Positions 12,340 to 24,301 of a stretch of DNA of 64,000 nt are shown here, in pieces (the stretch's first letter is position 1; each line of letters starts with the position of its first letter). A program made the translations under genes and the position numbers. The notes under the pieces were generated by a model that saw nothing but the letters and a program-made list of their open reading frames with translations, was not told the origin of the DNA and ran no database searches. Location of the stretch: contig NC_080541.1 of assembly GCF_028640845.1 (NCBI RefSeq), forward strand, positions 37,610,435 through 37,674,434, written 5' to 3'. This DNA is from Ahaetulla prasina. Lineage: Eukaryota; Chordata; Lepidosauria; Squamata; Colubridae.

Positions 12340-12467
12340 TGGGGTGTTAAACTCACACCGTCACGGCAACGTCATATGACGTATCAGGACTTTTCCCCTT
12401 TCGCTAAAACAGGTGTGGGAGTGGCCAACGTATGATGCATCTGTGGGCCATGAATCTGACAGTCCTG
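12340..12467. mobile_element. hAT-like MITE with exact target duplication
   Basis: The ends GGGGTGTTAAACTC and GAATCTGACAGTCCTG are an imperfect inverted pair of the CAGGGGTGTCAAACTC type. The 8-mer CAGTAGAT is present exactly on both sides (12332-12339 and 12468-12475). The element is 128 bp and non-coding. Confidence 0.85.
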
Positions 12468-12639
12468 CAGTAGATGAACACTACTATCTTATGCATACAA
12501 ATTATGGATACTAATTGGTAATATCTTTCCATGTTGATTGCATCTTTATTTGATGATGTGATAGTCAGGTGCCTGCATAAATTTGAAACAATAGATATTT
12601 CCATGGGATAGGCTTCAGCTGGAGAAAATTTTGAACTAT

Positions 12640-12800
12640 CAAGGAGAAAACCATACCCACACCAATACTAGCAGGGCAAGCTATTGTATATAAACAGAGA
12701 GCAAACCTGACAGTCATTAGCAGTGATAATGCTAGTTAGTCAGATAATGAAACAGCCAAGCAAATAACCAATCTCAGAAAGCACCAAGGCTTTTAAAATA
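12640..12800 (+). mobile_element. Penelope-like relic, second copy
   Basis: GTGATAA (12723-12729), then a loop region containing CTAG, then GAAAC at 12749-12753 gives the layout of a hammerhead core with a decayed first strand. The downstream AAGCAAATAACCAATCTCAG parallels the copy at 9100-9420. Both relics lie in the same orientation about 3.5 kb apart with the L2 element between them. Weakly supported; the call rests on remembered family consensus. Confidence 0.42.
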
Positions 12801-13611
12801 ATATGCAGAGGTCATTTAATTCTTCCTTATCTAAAATGTAATAACTACAGATTCTCTCCCCCCACCCATTTCCCTAAATCTGCAAGTTTGAGGAATCTTT
12901 GCCACATTTGCCATGGCACAGGAGTCCCATTGTAATTTACCTGCATGTTATGAGCAGACCTTCTTATGTGAGACAGCCAAGATTGGAAATAATGGCTCTT
13001 TATTGATTAAACTGCCCATCAACATCTATGCCCAGACAGTGTAACATCAGAACAACAGATGTGATTTAGAATCTATTGATAGATTGATACTAGTGTCTGA
13101 AAATGTAAGCACTTGGAAAGTTCATAAGGCTTCAGAAGAATTCCAGATCAGATGTCTATAATATGAAAGGATAGTGAATGCAGAATATTCAGAGGGGTTA
13201 TATTTGCATTTACAAAGTAAAAGGAGTGGTACTGAGAGATGGAAAATAAATGAGATGAACACAATTCAGGTGAATCTAAAAGTAAGCCAGACTATCTAAG
13301 AGATGGGTCTCTAATTTTTTCAGCTCATATTATTTTCATTAAATTTCAGATTTGTTCGTTGATACCCACATGTTATATTAAAATACTTTAATATTAACTA
13401 ATAGACCTGTGAATAATAGTAACAGCAATAATGAATAGTTCCACTGATTCTTGAGATGGATACTTACCACATTGGGGAACCCCTGATCTATGACATCACA
13501 GCAACACATGCTTTTATTTCTCACATGAGTTTGACCTTCATGTAGAATGCAAAAATGCTAACTACGGTTAGAAGAAAATGAGTTAAGTTGTTAGACAAAA
13601 CACCAGGGGCC
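12801..13611. other. Unannotated non-coding DNA
   Basis: Nothing recognised. Confidence 0.5.
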
Positions 13612-13862
13612 TCTGGTGGCTCAACAGACTAAGACAGTCTGTTATTAACACAGCTGCTTGCAATTACTGCAAGTTCAAGTCTCACCAGGCCCAAGGTTGA
13701 CTCAGTCTTCCATCCTTTATAAGCTAGGTAAAATGAGGATCCAGATTGTTGGGGGAAATAAGTTGACTTTGTATATAATATACAAATGGATGAAGACTAT
13801 TGCTTAACATAGTGTAAGCCGCCTCGGAGAAGGGCGGGATATAAATGCAAATAAAAAAAAAT
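13612..13862 (+). mobile_element. tRNA-derived SINE with L2-like 3' end
   Basis: The head (CTCTGGTGGCTCAACAGAC) and body (CAAGGTTGACTCAGTCTTCC, TAAAATGAGGATCCAGATTG) match the Sauria-like SINEs at 2547 and 56503. The last part instead reads GCCGCCTCGGAGAAGGGCGG followed by ATATAAATGCAAATAAA, the 3' end shared with L2 LINEs. This fits dependence on L2 machinery. Confidence 0.75.
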
Positions 13863-14078
13863 TCTCCAATTGGGTAGAAAGGTTAAGAGTTTTCCTTTGA
13901 AATGTTTTCTCTTGTTTTACCAAGATAACCAGCAACAATGTCTCCAGATAAGTACAACTGTTAAATACGGAGGGCTAACCCAATTGTTTCTTATTTAGTT
14001 AGAGCTTGCTATTTTGAAAGTAGGTTGAATGAAGCTTACAAAAACTGCATATTTAAATATCTAATTATTAGTCTGGTT

Positions 14079-14275
14079 CAGTGGTGGTATTCAGCCGGTT
14101 ATATTTGGTTCAGGCGAACTGGTAGTGGCGGCTGCAGGAGGCTCCGCCCACCCGCCCGGACATCATCACATCTTATTTTTAATGTTCTGTGCATATACAG
14201 AGGTGTTGTATGTGCGCAAAGCATGCACGCTCACATTTGCGAACTGGTAGCAAAGGTAAATCAATACCACTCCTG
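14079..14275. mobile_element. hAT-like MITE with exact target duplication
   Basis: The ends CAGTGGTGGTATTCA and TCAATACCACTCCTG form inverted repeats. GTCTGGTT is duplicated exactly at 14071-14078 and 14276-14283. 197 bp, non-coding, with a GC-rich left half. Confidence 0.9.
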
Positions 14276-14283
14276 GTCTGGTT

Positions 14284-16480
14284 CAAGTAGTAATACATTT
14301 TCATCATAAAATTATCATTATAGTTGTGAATCATTCTGTTTTCATGCTCAGACCCCTGTAACTATGGTCATTTCACAGGCAGTCAAAAATGGGAGTAAAA
14401 CTCATCTGTGTCAATCAAGAACTTCTCTGGTTCAAGTCATATTTTTCAGAAATTCGCAAATACATAGCCATTTAATTGGTAATAGGATGCCACTGACTTT
14501 CCATTTTACTTATTTGAATCCCAAATTGGAAATATAGAACTTCCACTAGTGATGTGTTGATTATTAGCCTGGCCAAAGAAGCCACGGAATTAGAATTGTA
14601 GGACATGTAATATATCTGTGCTACAAAGCAGAACCTATAATTTGTTTCAGCAATGGCATATTTTCTGCCCAATTACCTTTTCCTAGGCCAAGAATTGCAT
14701 TTGGTCTTTGAGTGGCAAGCCAGAGGCCATAGTTTTAAAAATAGCAGCTGCAGGAGTGTTAAAAAGGACTATATTTACATATATTTAATTAATTTAAATA
14801 TTATACATAGATTATTCCCTGTATTTAATCATATTCTCTTTTCTACTGTTTTCAAAATTAGATCTGGTAATTTTGAAGATCTCTCCCCCCCCCACCTTTT
14901 GTGGGGTGTTCTGTAACCTGAAATAGTGCAATCTAAAGAACCAATCATGATAATAATATAGGAGAACACAGACATCTGTATTTATGTCAGGCACAATGAA
15001 TCAGGACCATTTCTAAGATTGCAGCATAGACAATTTATTAAAGCCTATACACAAGAATCTAGTCAACTTACAGTCAGCACTAAATTAGTGTTAGATAAGG
15101 GTGAAAGGAATTCACAGGGAGGTGGACTTGGTTCTCTTCAGGCAATGCAAGGATTCTACACTGATGACACATTTAAGTCTCCCTCCCTATTCTGCCTGCT
15201 CTTCGCCTACATCTTATCTGCCATGATACAACCCCCTAATAATCTTTACCCATTTATAAATAGTTTGAACAACATGAGTTACAGGCAGATTCCAATTATG
15301 AGAATTTGTTTTTCAGATTCTCATGAGTTAATAAAATATTCAGATAATTCATTAATAAAATAAAAGTTGCAATCTCATCCAGAAATCCTATGAAAGAAAT
15401 GGACAATCATAAAACACTCATGTGATTTTTAGAGTTAACATTAATTTTAATGTATTAATGCACATTATAGTTAGTGGGTATGATGTGCAATTTGTGGGAA
15501 TAACTCTCTAATTTAGCAATTAAAATACAATTATCTTAAAATGATCCTAACCATCCAATTCTATTTTCCATTACTTATGTCATTTTAGCATAAATTATAG
15601 AGATTTGCAACTTTCTTAGCTCAAAAACACTATGCAAGTAGAAGTACAAATAAATGTTAATTAGTTTCTAGGGAACTGTATGCTTTATAAAAAATTCAAA
15701 CTTGTGTCAGTATAAAAGGAGTAAGCAGCAAGAACACATAAAATATGCTAATCTACATCACAGGTACACCAAACGTATCACTTACATACCTATTTTTGAA
15801 GGTGACATTCATCATTTTTTCTCCAACAGAAATAAAATAATAATTGAACTCAGATTATGAAATGATAGTTTCATAACTATCATAAGGAAAACTGAAGACA
15901 TCTGTAGGAAATAAATTTTAACTTGTATTGAGGTACTATTTTTAGCCTGTTCCTTTTTTCAGTTTTTCTTGTCACATACTATTCCCATCACAATAGCTGT
16001 ATGGGTAACCCATGCAGATGCAGATAATAATTATATGGATATGAGTCATACTTGTAGGTCTAAGAAATAAGAGTTCAATTTAGTGTAGTTGTACAAAGAA
16101 AATAAGCTCTTTTGAATTAATTCTAAAGGGAATCTACTATGTTCTATGGAATGAATGAAATGGATAGCAATCTAGATTTTTGGTTATAATGACAGATTTG
16201 GACTCCCGAAAGAATGAATTATTTCATTAATGTTTTCACATACTTCATTCTCAATGTATATGCCTGGGTTATGTTGATGGGATATTACATAAAATATAGT
16301 CTAAGCATTCAAATATTTTCACTAGAAAGTAAACTCTACAGATTGTATAAATTTACTATTGAAATGAATGGACAAGTTTCCATATTAAATGCTGCACAAA
16401 GATGCACATGCTTTAAGGCCACATGCTTTAACTCTCAAGGAATATGAGAATTTATTTACTGTCTATTCTATTTGATAGCA
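14284..16480. other. Unannotated non-coding DNA
   Basis: AT-rich, about 2.2 kb. The open frame 15019-15363 has no family features, biased composition or splice context and is not called. Confidence 0.5.
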
Positions 16481-16590
16481 ATTTTTCTGGAGAAGTTTGT
16501 AATATCTCCTGCTACCTGAATCCTAGTAATTGAACCTGGGATCTTTTATATGCAAAGCATGTGTTCGCCTATTGAAATATGGTCCTATTG
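16481..16590 (-). mobile_element. Old tRNA-derived SINE fragment
   Basis: The plus strand reads GTAATTGAACCTGGGATC and ATGCAAAGCATGTGTTCGCC; in reverse complement this is a tRNA-like GAACACATGCTTTGCAT with a GATCCCAGGTTCAATTAC B box. Degenerate. It lies head to head with the next entry. Confidence 0.62.
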
Positions 16591-16625
16591 TGTCACATTC
16601 TTTATTTTGTATGTGAGATTTTATG

Positions 16626-16800
16626 AACGCTAAAGTTGTTACATTAGCAAAGCACATGTCTGCATGCAAAATGTATAGACTCAGTCCCTGGCATCTCCAT
16701 GCTCAGCTGGAAGAGCTACTGCCTGAAGCCATGTCAGTTAGCATTGACAAACCTGGACTACACAAAGAGCCTGATTCAAATAATATAAATTCTCATATCT
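16626..16800 (+). mobile_element. Old tRNA-derived SINE fragment, opposite orientation
   Basis: GCAAAGCACATGTCTGCATG, then GACTCAGTCCCTGGCATCTCC and GAAGAGCTACTGCCTGAAGC, follow the order of the same family on the plus strand. Diverged. Confidence 0.6.
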
Positions 16801-17794
16801 CTGTGTATATCTTGTCAAGGGTGTAGACTAAAATCTATTTCCAAAACTAGAGTACATATTGTTCCTTGTTACCACGAGGCACTTATTTGTCAGCTACTGC
16901 ATGAATGCAAATAATTTTTCTACAATATCAGGCAATCTGTGAGTAATTATTGTAAAACATTTGGGCTGATAAAATAACAATGAAATACAGAATGAACTGC
17001 AAAGCACAACCTCAAGAATAAATCCGTTGAAAGAAACTTGAGATTGCGATCAAGATCTTTTCAAGGAAGCAAAGTTCTCCCACACAGAATGTCAAAGAGA
17101 TCTCTAAAGAACTGTTGCTCATTGTGAAACATGAATTGTTCACTAATGCTACACAATCGGAAATCTGTTTTGTTCTGTATAAAGATTGCAGTCATAAGCA
17201 ACAATGTCATATCAGTACAATTTGTATGAGATTTTCTAGGCTATGAATATAAGTAAATATGAAAACCTTAAAGATGAATAATTACATTGAGGCTGCTGAC
17301 ATCCAAAACAAGCTACCATACTTCTTATTTCAACTGCATAGAACTAACAAGACAAAAGATTCAGAAGAGTTAGATTCTATATTATTTCAGCAAAGCTGAA
17401 TAAAGTAGGGCAAAGTTTCTGATGTTCTAGAAATTCTAAAACAGAAAGAAAATGCCTTGTATAATTTGTCCAAATGTTACATAATAATATTTTAATTTAA
17501 TAATATTTTAATTTAATTTAATTTATTTGTGAATTGTAAACTGGACACTGTAAAAGCTGGAGCTGTCTAAGTTAAAACATTTAGATTCACAATTTTATCT
17601 TTATTGGTTTTACTTTGTGTATGACTTACTGGAATCCCAAAGGCAATCTATCCAGGCATTATATAAGAAATAGAAAAAGACATCATATGGAGAAGCCCAG
17701 GAGTCAAATACATAGGAAGCAACCAGTGTTCAATCACTGACATTACAAAGATTGCAAGGAAAAAGAGGTTAATTAGGAGACAATGTGGGTGACA
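16801..17794. other. Unannotated non-coding DNA
   Basis: Nothing supported; a local TTTAATTTAA-rich patch lies at 17490-17530. Confidence 0.5.
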
Positions 17795-17802
17795 TTCTAT
17801 TT

Positions 17803-17889
17803 CAGGGGTCTCCAACCTTGGTCCCTTTAAGACTTGTGGACTTTAACTCCCATAGTTCCACAGCCAGCTTTGCTGGTTGGAGAACTCTG
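17803..17889. mobile_element. Minimal hAT-like MITE, 87 bp
   Basis: The inverted ends CAGGGGTCTCCAACC and GGTTGGAGAACTCTG enclose a nearly palindromic body. TTCTATTT is duplicated exactly at 17795-17802 and 17890-17897, so this very short form moved as a unit. Confidence 0.9.
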
Positions 17890-17897
17890 TTCTATTT

Positions 17898-18650
17898 TGT
17901 ATAATCATCAAACTGTCTTTCAAATGTAGATGTGGTCTTGTAAAATTAATTTCAGATTATTTCCTTAAATATAATTTGTAGAAACACACAGAATGAGGCT
18001 TGCATTGGAAGTTACAATATAAGGACACAATCTATCCAAATTTTGCAACAATCCACAGTGGGTAATGAAGGTACCAGTAGCAAGCTGGATTCTGCCAAGA
18101 TACAGGTTTTTTTGTTCCCTGATTTCAATTTTAGCACAAACAAGAGTGTACTTGATTCACAGAACTGGGCCTTTTGTTCATGCTCTAGAAAGTTCAACCA
18201 ATACTTCTAGTTGTAGATGACAAACTGTTGTGTGCTAAACTAATATTAAGAATGAGCAAGTAAAACAGAACGACCTTGTCACCTGACTCTTCCCCTACTC
18301 TGTGGCAAGTTCTATCATGGTCATTGTCTCTTAAAATTTTAGCAGTATCCTTCATAGTGTTTCTCTTCTGGAGATGCCATATCTGTCCAGACTCCAGGAT
18401 GATATAAAACTTCATTCCATTCTACTTTGAATATTATAATGCATTTTATAGCAATCTGCCTTTGAAAAGTTTCCAGAAGTGCAGTACTGTAAATATCAGT
18501 TTAAGAAGCCTTAGACTTGCAAGCTTTGGACAAAAGGCATAAGTGTCTATGTACTGAATATTTCTGCACAAGCATAAAGTATGAATAATGTCCATATAAA
18601 ATTTTAATCATCTTCTTCTCCTCTTTTCTCCTCCTCCCCCCCCCCGCCCC
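17898..18650. other. Unannotated non-coding DNA
   Basis: Includes a C-rich simple stretch near 18625-18652. The open frames at 18012-18197 and 18194-18415 have no recognisable content. Confidence 0.5.
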
Positions 18651-18651
18651 C

Positions 18652-18972
18652 ACAGGTACAGGGTCCATTTTTCAGATCATTGAACACCACTTTGCATGGT
18701 CAGCTGCATTTCCAAGGTGCAGGCCCGCAGCTTGCATATCTTTGTTGATGGTCTCTTGCTATCTCTGTTTTGGACACCCGTAAGGTCGCCGGCCACTGAC
18801 TTCTAGTTGGTAGGCAGTCTTGGCAACGGTGGAAAGTGATGCTGTCTGGACATGTCCATATCAGCGGAGCCGGCCTTCTATCGTCTTCTCTATAATTGGT
18901 GCCACACAAAAATGCTGTCGAATGGTGTCATTTGTGATGTGGTCAAGAAGGCAGATGATCGATATAGATGTC
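18652..18972 (-). mobile_element. RTE-like LINE, C-terminal fragment
   Basis: On the minus strand the translation includes RWYGHVQ, then GRRPYGCPKQR, a stop codon, then QETINKDMQAAGL and AKWCSMI. This is the order seen at the end of RTE-type polyproteins (RW-GH, then GRP-K, then an Asp-Met-rich helix and AKW). Stop codons show it is dead. The surrounding sequence is otherwise unremarkable. Confidence 0.72.
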
Positions 18973-20050
18973 CATATAAAATGTCTTTTTCAGCACAAAA
19001 TATACAAAGTACCACCATGTGAAATCCTTTATGGAAGTATATGCCCTTGAAAAAGTAACAAAATCACTTCTTAAAATTACAGTGCAATTATATAGGTATC
19101 TATTCTGAAGCAAGCCCTGAGAAGCTATTTTAAGGTAAGTTTATATACAGTAATGAGCACTGAAGCTTTAAATACCTTTTCATAACTCTAATCTCTCAGA
19201 TGAGCTTATCAAGAAAATTCTGCAAAATTGGTTGCAAGGGAAGATACTACACAACACTTTCATCCCTTGTGGGATGTCTGTGAATTGGAACTACAATGTA
19301 GACGTTGCAAAGTACAAACAATACTTTAAATGCAAAACCTTAAGTCCTGACTGGGACCAGTCTGCTTGTGTGTGCTAAGCCATTTTCCCTTGCTCATACT
19401 ATTGAATTCAAACAATTACTATTTCCAAAGCAAATACAAGAAATAAATAAAGCCCATAAGTGGCATTTCAGGAAGCATTTTTCTCCATTCACCCTGGCAA
19501 ATAGCTGCTTGGCATGCTTTAAATATAAGCCCTGCAGAGTAACAGCTTTTAGCATGGAAGGAAAATGCTGAATAACAATCAATTTCCAGACTAAATGAGA
19601 CAGAAAGGTCATGAGGAATGGGAAAATAGTAAAGCTGCTTTATTTAAATAAATAAGGATCTGAATCAACCATAAACAAGGGACATGTTGTATGGTTGCTC
19701 AGTTGGATAAAGGATTTCCTGGAAGAATTACGCTAGAATATTATCTGCTGGAACTCTAAGGATTGTCATTATTTCCCTGTAAAATCAGATCTCTCTTGAC
19801 CCACAAAGTTTATGAAGTTCCTGCTGTTATTCAATAGAGAACAGTAAATTTCAAAGCTGTTAAAACACAGGGTGGTCAAAACAAGGGATGTCTATATTAG
19901 CTATATTAGTTATATTGACGTAGCTGCAAATTTTGCAAAGAACAGGTTTTTATTTTATTAAGGTCTTTATTCTTCACCCAAGAACAATGGCAGGACATCG
20001 TTAGGTAGGCAGCCACTCAGGACTTGCCTTCCCGTTTACAGCACCTTATA
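18973..20050. other. Unannotated non-coding DNA
   Basis: No supported feature; the overlapping frames at 19368-19612 look like chance. Confidence 0.5.
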
Positions 20051-20180
20051 TACCGTATTTTTCATACTATAAGACACAACGGACCATAAGATGCACATTA
20101 GCTTTAGAGGAGGAAAACAAGAAAAAAAATCTGCCTCTGCCTCCCAGCATCCATCTGGTATTCATCTGGCTAGTGTCCTT
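20051..20180 (+). mobile_element. Partial TIR transposon of the CGTATTTTTC...TAAGACGCAC type
   Basis: TACCGTATTTTTCATACTAT followed by AAGACACAACGG is the left terminus of the family present intact at 25790-26265. The right end is not found; the body runs into unrelated sequence. Confidence 0.65.
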
Positions 20181-20442
20181 GCAGCAAACAGCCTGGTCAG
20201 ATTCAGCATGTTATTGCAACCCTAGCACGTGGCTCATCAGGGATTCGCTCCATTGCGCCTGCCACTGGTTAACTGAGCTGAGCTGCTGCCACTGGCGGGG
20301 AACACTGGAGCCTTCGCTGCTGAGCAGCTCATTGGTGGTTGGATCATCCTCCCAGAATACCATCATCTGTTCTAGGCGGCTGGTATTGCTGCTGCCAATT
20401 GTCATTGCTACTATTTGCCACCACCAATCACCGCCGCAAAAT

Positions 20443-20750
20443 GAGACTTATGACCATTTTTCACAATTATGACTTTTACGATCCCATAGTCATGTGATCA
20501 AAATTCCGATGCTTGGCAACTGGATCATATTTATGACCGTTAAAATGTCCCAGGGTCCTTTTGTGACTTTCTGGCAAGCAAAGTCAATTGGAAAGCCAGA
20601 TTCACTTATCAACTGGATTACAAATTTATCAACTTCAGTGATCCACTTAACAACTGTGGCAAGAAAGGTTGTAAAATGGGGCTAAACTCACTTAACAAGT
20701 GTCTCACTGGACAACAGAAATTTTAGGTCATAAGTTGAGAACTACCTGTA
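20443..20750. mobile_element. Truncated TIR transposon of the TACAGGTAGTCCTC type
   Basis: The right end AAGTTGAGAACTACCTGTA and internal motifs (AGTCATGTGATCA, GGCAAGCAAAGTC, CACTTAACAACTGTGG) match the copy at 31446-31829. The left end appears lost. Confidence 0.75.
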
Positions 20751-20829
20751 GCAACAAACCCAAAATCAATGCCCTTGTAAAAAATATCAGTCATCTCATA
20801 TAGCTTACATACAGACAAGCGCTCCAATA

Positions 20830-21310
20830 AATTAACATCCTGGTCCAATACTTGGGGATGAGTCAGGTCTTCATAGCTTTCTAAAAAACAAACATAATAT
20901 GGGTCATCTATATCTCTGGGAGAGGCTAATCCAAAGGCCAAATACCATAACAGAGAAGGCATGCTTTCTAGGGCCCACTAGGTGACACTGTTTCATGGAG
21001 GAGATCCAAAGCATCCTCACTCTGCTTTGAATGGTCTCACATGTATTTTGGTCTCATGCCATGTACATTTTAAAGGTGACAAACAATACCTAGACACCTA
21101 CTGGAAACCAATGTATATCACATGGCAGTGCTGTTATATGCCTCAAACTACATGAACCATTGATTTCTGGAACAGCTGAAATGTCAGAATACTTCTCAAG
21201 GACAGCCCCATCTAGAGAGAGTCAATAGTCCAAGCAGGGGATGACCAGGGCATCAGTGATCAAGAGCAATGCCTCCCAGCCCTGGATTGGGTGCAGCTGG
21301 CACAGTTATT
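20830..21310 (-). mobile_element. Ancient L2-type LINE relic
   Basis: The plus strand is collinear with the minus-strand L2 copy at 34850-35290: CATTTTAAAGGTGACAAAC, a CACCTACTGGAAACCA segment, then TGAACCATTGATTTCTGGAAC, CAATAGTCCAAGCAGG and CAGTGATCAAGAGCAATGCC. Divergence is high and no frame is open. The match is by order of motifs only. Confidence 0.5.
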
Positions 21311-22439
21311 GATTATGAATCTTATCAGGACTATAGTTTTTCTATTTCAGTTTATTACTATCATTGTTAATATTAGAGTAGTTACCTGAAATGGTTTTCA
21401 GTCTGTGGTATCTTTGTTGTTTCTGTTCTACCATTTTTACCTCTACTCTGCTCTTGCTCATAGACATAAACAGGGATATAGGATTATACTGCCATTTAAT
21501 TCAACATTATAGACCTACAGCATATGCAAAACTAATAATTCTTTAGAGGATACAACAATATTTTGTAGCTAGTTTTTAGAATGATCCAGATTGGGTACTT
21601 TCAAATTTCTAAAGCATTTGACAAACCATCTAATATAGTATAATATACATGTATGTTGACTTAAAAGTTTTTGGTTTTAGTTCTGACAGGTGCGTATGAA
21701 AGTTAATTAAACTTTTATCCAGAAGCCTCCAGGTTCTCTTCTATCATTACAGCACCAAATGAAAAACAGGAATGAAAAAGCATATCAGAAGAGGAATATG
21801 GCTTCATAATGCCAGAGCGTTAACTAAATTAATGACTGTGTTGGAAGAAGACTTGGAAATCACATTCATGGAGAAGCTATACTTAGCGCAGAGCTTAAAT
21901 TGAAGAGTCTATTTCTGTTATAACTCATATTCAATTAATTGGAGCAGTGCCGAAGTTTAGGAAAATGCAGCATCATTTTTTTTATTGTAATTTCATGCTT
22001 GTTCCCTCTGAAATTGCACAGAAGGAATACAAATATAAAACACCAGATCAAGAGCTAAACAGTCAGTTGAAGCCAGCACTTTAATCTATCTGTGAAAGTC
22101 TTATTGACGTCAATGGGATGTTTACCTGAATAAAATTATGTAGGAATTACGTTTTTGCAAGTTGTGTCTATCAGTAAAATGTTCTCAAAATAGCTTGTAC
22201 TTCATGCAATTTTGACAAAGCATATGCTCAAGAAAATTCAAATAAGCCTTTTGATCTTAAAAGGCAAACATCAAAATATCAAAAACATAAAACAATCAAA
22301 ACGGCCTGATTTTACCCTGTCGGTTTTTCTTTCAGTACTATGAAAGCAGTAATAAATTGATTCATATTTTACCATTTATAGTTCAATATTTGAATACTAT
22401 TTAATCTTTCCTTTCTCTCATTATTTATTTGAATGCTTA
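21311..22439. other. Unannotated non-coding DNA
   Basis: Nothing supported beyond a possible TTATTGACGTCAATGGGA-type short repeat near 22100. Confidence 0.5.
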
Positions 22440-22665
22440 TATGCCAACCCAGCAGTTCGAAAACATGCAACTGCTAGTAGATGAATAAGTACCACTTCAG
22501 CAGGAAAGGTTACTGTGTTCCATATTTTCATGCTGGCCATCTGATGTTGGAAATGGCTCTCAAACAATGAAAGCAAGCCCCCTTGACTGAGGATCAGAGA
22601 GGAGCACCACCCACTTGAGTTGGTCGCAACTGACTGGGGAAATCTTTACATCTTTTATAATATGA
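22440..22665 (+). mobile_element. tRNA-derived SINE, GGTAAA-tailed family, plus strand
   Basis: CCAGCAGTTCGAAAACATGC, GGTACC-like TAAGTACCACTTCAGC, CATGCTGGCCATCTGATG, and GAGCACCACCCACTTGAGT followed by GGGGAAATCTTTACATC. It is the reverse of the order seen in the minus-strand copies at 11709 and 28517. Confidence 0.75.
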
Positions 22666-22770
22666 CACCATTATTTATCTTTTATATTATAGTCTAATAT
22701 TATTTTTGTTTTTTAAAAAAGAAGAGCTGTGGCTTTTAAACCTCCTAATCTCAGGAAACATGTTTCACAT

Positions 22771-23055
22771 CAGAGTGGGTTTCAGCAGGTTCTGACCAGT
22801 TCTGAAAAACTGGTAGAGGAAATTTTGAGTAGTTTGGATAACCGGTAGTAAAAATTCTGACTGGCCCCGCCCCCATCTATTCTCTGCCTCCCAAGTCCCA
22901 GCTGATCGGGAGGAAATGGGGATTTTGCAGTAACCTTCCCATGGATTGGGGACGGAATGGAGATTTTACAGAATCCTTCCCTTGGCCCTTGGTGGCTACG
23001 CCCACCAAGCCATACCCACAGAACCGGTAGTAAAATTTTTTGAAACCCACTACTG
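22771..23055. mobile_element. hAT-like MITE with exact target duplication
   Basis: The ends CAGAGTGGGTTTCA and TGAAACCCACTACTG are inverted. TTTCACAT occurs exactly at 22763-22770 and 23056-23063. 285 bp, with an internal ACCGGTAGTAAAA repeat near each end. Confidence 0.92.
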
Positions 23056-23133
23056 TTTCACATCAACTGTTTGCTCTGAAAACACTGCACGCTAGAGAAG
23101 ATTTTGGGACAATGTTGAATATGTGGTTTATAC

Positions 23134-24301
23134 CAGGGGTGAAATCTAAAAAATTTCCCTACCAGTTCTGTGGGCGTGGCTTAATTGGTGGGCGTGGCTT
23201 GGTGGTCAGATGACTGGGTGGGCATGGCCAATAACAATAAATAATAAAAATTATAAACAAAGTATAAAAAACAATAAGAGGTACCAAAAACCAACTTTCA
23301 CACTTTACATACACACAACACAACACAACACAACTGACTCACATACAATGTAAAAGCAGCTGCACTTCACACTTCACACAGGCACAAAAAGCTCAAAAAC
23401 CAACTTTCACACTTTACACACACACAACACAACACAACTGACACACACACAAAATTCCACATACAGCTTTGTGAGATTTTGTGTGTTTGTGTAGTTAGAG
23501 TGAAACACTACAGAAACACACCAAATCTCAGAAAGCTGCACAAATATTTTATTTTATTATTTTATTTTATTTATATTTTTTAGATCAGGGGTCTTCAACC
23601 TTAGTAACTTTAAGGTTTGTGGACTTCAATTCCCAGAGTTCCTCAGCCAGCAAAACAGGCAGATTCAGGCACATGGATTTTAGATAGGCAAAATCAGTTG
23701 CTAGCTGATGCAACTGATTGCAAAAGCCATGGTTTGCGAGCCCGAAAGGAGCAGTAATTATAGGTAAGTGGGGGAGGGGGCGATTGGATGGGCATGGGTG
23801 GGGGCTCTTGTAAATGTGGGCTGTTAAAAAGTGATTTTAAAAGCCTGTGAGGATTAAGAAACTCCTCTGGGATCGCCAGAAGAAAAAAAGTTTTTAAAAG
23901 GCTCCTCTGACGATGCCATGAGGCTTGCCTCGTGGCAGCCCAGAACCTCTTAAAAAGAGGTTTTCTACAAGCTCTTGGGCTGAAGAGTTGTAGAAAACAT
24001 GTTTTTTAAGGTTCTGGTGATGAGGAACTCGGGTAGGATTGTTTAAAAAAAGAGTTTAAAGGCTCTGAGGATCTCAGCTGAGCCGCGGGATCCTCAAAGG
24101 CTTTTTTTTACTTTTAAAGGCATGTTTTCAGCTGAAGAAAAACTGCTTTTAAAAGTTAAAAAAAAAACACCTCTGCTGATGGTGTGGCTCAGCCGAGGCA
24201 GGGGGGGGGGCAGGGATTTTTGCCACTGGTTCTTTGAACCAGCAGCCGCCATCGCTACCAGATCGGGTGAGCCGGTCCGAACCAGGAGCATTTCACCCCT
24301 G
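23134..24301. mobile_element. Larger hAT-like non-autonomous element with exact target duplication
   Basis: CAGGGGTGAAAT at the left and ATTTCACCCCTG at the right form perfect terminal repeats. GTTTATAC is exact at 23126-23133 and 24302-24309. 1168 bp without a transposase frame. The interior holds an approximately 109-bp duplicated block rich in CACACAACACAAC (23286-23450), a nested MITE end (23586-23656) and inverted AAGAGGTT/GCTTTTAAA-type segments in the right half. It belongs to the same family as 40164-40728. Confidence 0.92.
23586..23656. mobile_element. Nested partial hAT-like MITE
   Basis: CAGGGGTCTTCAACC and TTAAGGTTTGTGGACTTCAA match the 17803-17889 element; only the left half is present. 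Confidence 0.7.

Noticed and set aside
15019..15363. 114-codon plus-strand frame
   Set aside because: No recognisable motif and no coding-like bias; no neighbouring exon-like sequence.
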